A stretch of 64,000 bases of DNA from Polynucleobacter duraquae (GTDB lineage: Bacteria > Pseudomonadota > Gammaproteobacteria > Burkholderiales > Burkholderiaceae). A program made the position numbers and the translations under genes. Of this stretch, positions 63,617-64,000 are shown in pieces (the stretch's first letter is position 1; every line of letters begins with the position of its first letter). Location of the stretch: assembly GCF_000973625.1 (NCBI RefSeq), contig NZ_CP007501.1, forward strand, positions 434,001-498,000, in the 5' to 3' direction. The notes beneath the pieces were generated by a model that was given only the letters and a program-made list of their open reading frames with translations, searched no databases and had not been told where the DNA came from.

Positions 63617-64000
63617 TTGCTGAGAAAGTTATTGGAGTTTGCTTCTTGGTGCAAGTGCCATAACTTCATATAGCGATAGTAAGTCCCTTGCCCATTCGAG
63701 ATTGCTAATGCAAAACCCTGGGGGCCGTCCAGAAAACCAAGTCGTACGAAGTAGGTACGAGTAAAAGCCCAAATACCATGAAGTACTGCAGTTAATGGGC
63801 TACTCTTTTTACCTTTAGAAAATGCTTGCTCTGCTGAAGCTGTTGAATAGCGATCTAGCTTTTGGAGTACTTGCGAGTAGTTCATGAAGCTGAAATGCAA
63901 CATCGGATTCTCTAGCTTGGCTACTTGCCCATTAGGTATCAGCCGCTCGTGAACTAGATCATCCGAGAAGCGGGCAGTACCACGCTTAAATAATCGATCT
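63613..64000 (-). CDS. LPS core glycosyltransferase WaaE/KdtX-like (C-terminal part, runs off window)
   Basis: The frame is open to the right edge; the M at 63903 is internal. Visible sequence includes LFKRGTARFSDDLVHERLIP, then MLHFSFMNYSQVLQKLDRYS, TASAEQAFSKGKKSSPLTAV and YFVRLGFLDGPQGFALAISN. This matches the C-terminal third of WaaE/KdtX, a GT2 enzyme adding glucose to the first heptose of the core. The N-terminal catalytic domain lies beyond the window. It is the first visible gene of the minus-strand LPS operon. Confidence 0.88.
   Translation of the reverse strand, partial: DRLFKRGTARFSDDLVHERLIPNGQVAKLENPMLHFSFMNYSQVLQKLDRYSTASAEQAFSKGKKSSPLTAVLHGIWAFTRTYFVRLGFLDGPQGFALAISNGQGTYYRYMKLWHLHQEANSNNFLSK

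Overview
The window looks like a chromosomal segment of a motile betaproteobacterium, most likely a freshwater Burkholderiaceae of the Polynucleobacter type. This rests on recognisable protein families, a moderate base composition judged by eye, and the housekeeping block amiC-tsaE-queG. No ribosomal RNA, phage, insertion sequence or CRISPR array was seen. The only tRNA is tRNA-Lys(UUU).

Region by region. (1) 1-8.6 kb is the end of a flagellar operon: flgI (cut by the window edge), a short flgJ, flgK, flgL, motA, motB, three uncharacterised envelope proteins, and flhB. (2) 8.7-19.5 kb is an AT-rich surface-glycan block. It holds a TPR-GT41 glycosyltransferase with 102-bp internal repeats, a methyltransferase, two tandem TPR-GT9-like genes sharing about 1 kb of apparently identical DNA, and two poorly characterised genes. 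One of these seems to lack a normal start codon. (3) 19.9-23 kb has a spermidine-synthase-like protein, small membrane proteins, a stand-alone FliG C-terminal-like domain and an M23 peptidase. (4) 24.1-28.5 kb carries three consecutive bactofilin genes, a ParA-like ATPase and three unknown genes, all on the + strand and closely packed. (5) 28.9-30 kb has small unknown genes.

(6) 30-41.2 kb is a redox block: ahpC-ahpF, a GST, a rubrerythrin without a rubredoxin domain, an Fe-S protein with a DUF3501 partner, oxyR, and a complete-looking selenoneine set. That set is senB facing a convergent senA-senC(selD)-egtD operon. EgtD would make hercynine, SelD/SenC selenophosphate, SenB a selenosugar, and SenA would join the selenosugar to hercynine. 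(7) 41.5-45.6 kb has accessory genes: VOC protein, osmoprotectant ABC binding-permease fusion, PAS protein and DUF2252 protein. (8) 45.6-64 kb is mostly housekeeping: tRNA-Lys, amiC, tsaE, queG, azlCD, a glycolate/2-hydroxyacid-type module (FAD/Fe-S oxidase, GntR regulator, aminotransferase, GlcG-like protein), a DEAD-box helicase, gluQ and dnaE. It ends with a lipopolysaccharide-core glycosyltransferase operon running off the right edge.

All calls come from reading the sequence and recalling families. No database or structure search was run. Start codons were moved from the longest reading frame where a ribosome-binding site or signal peptide argued for it.
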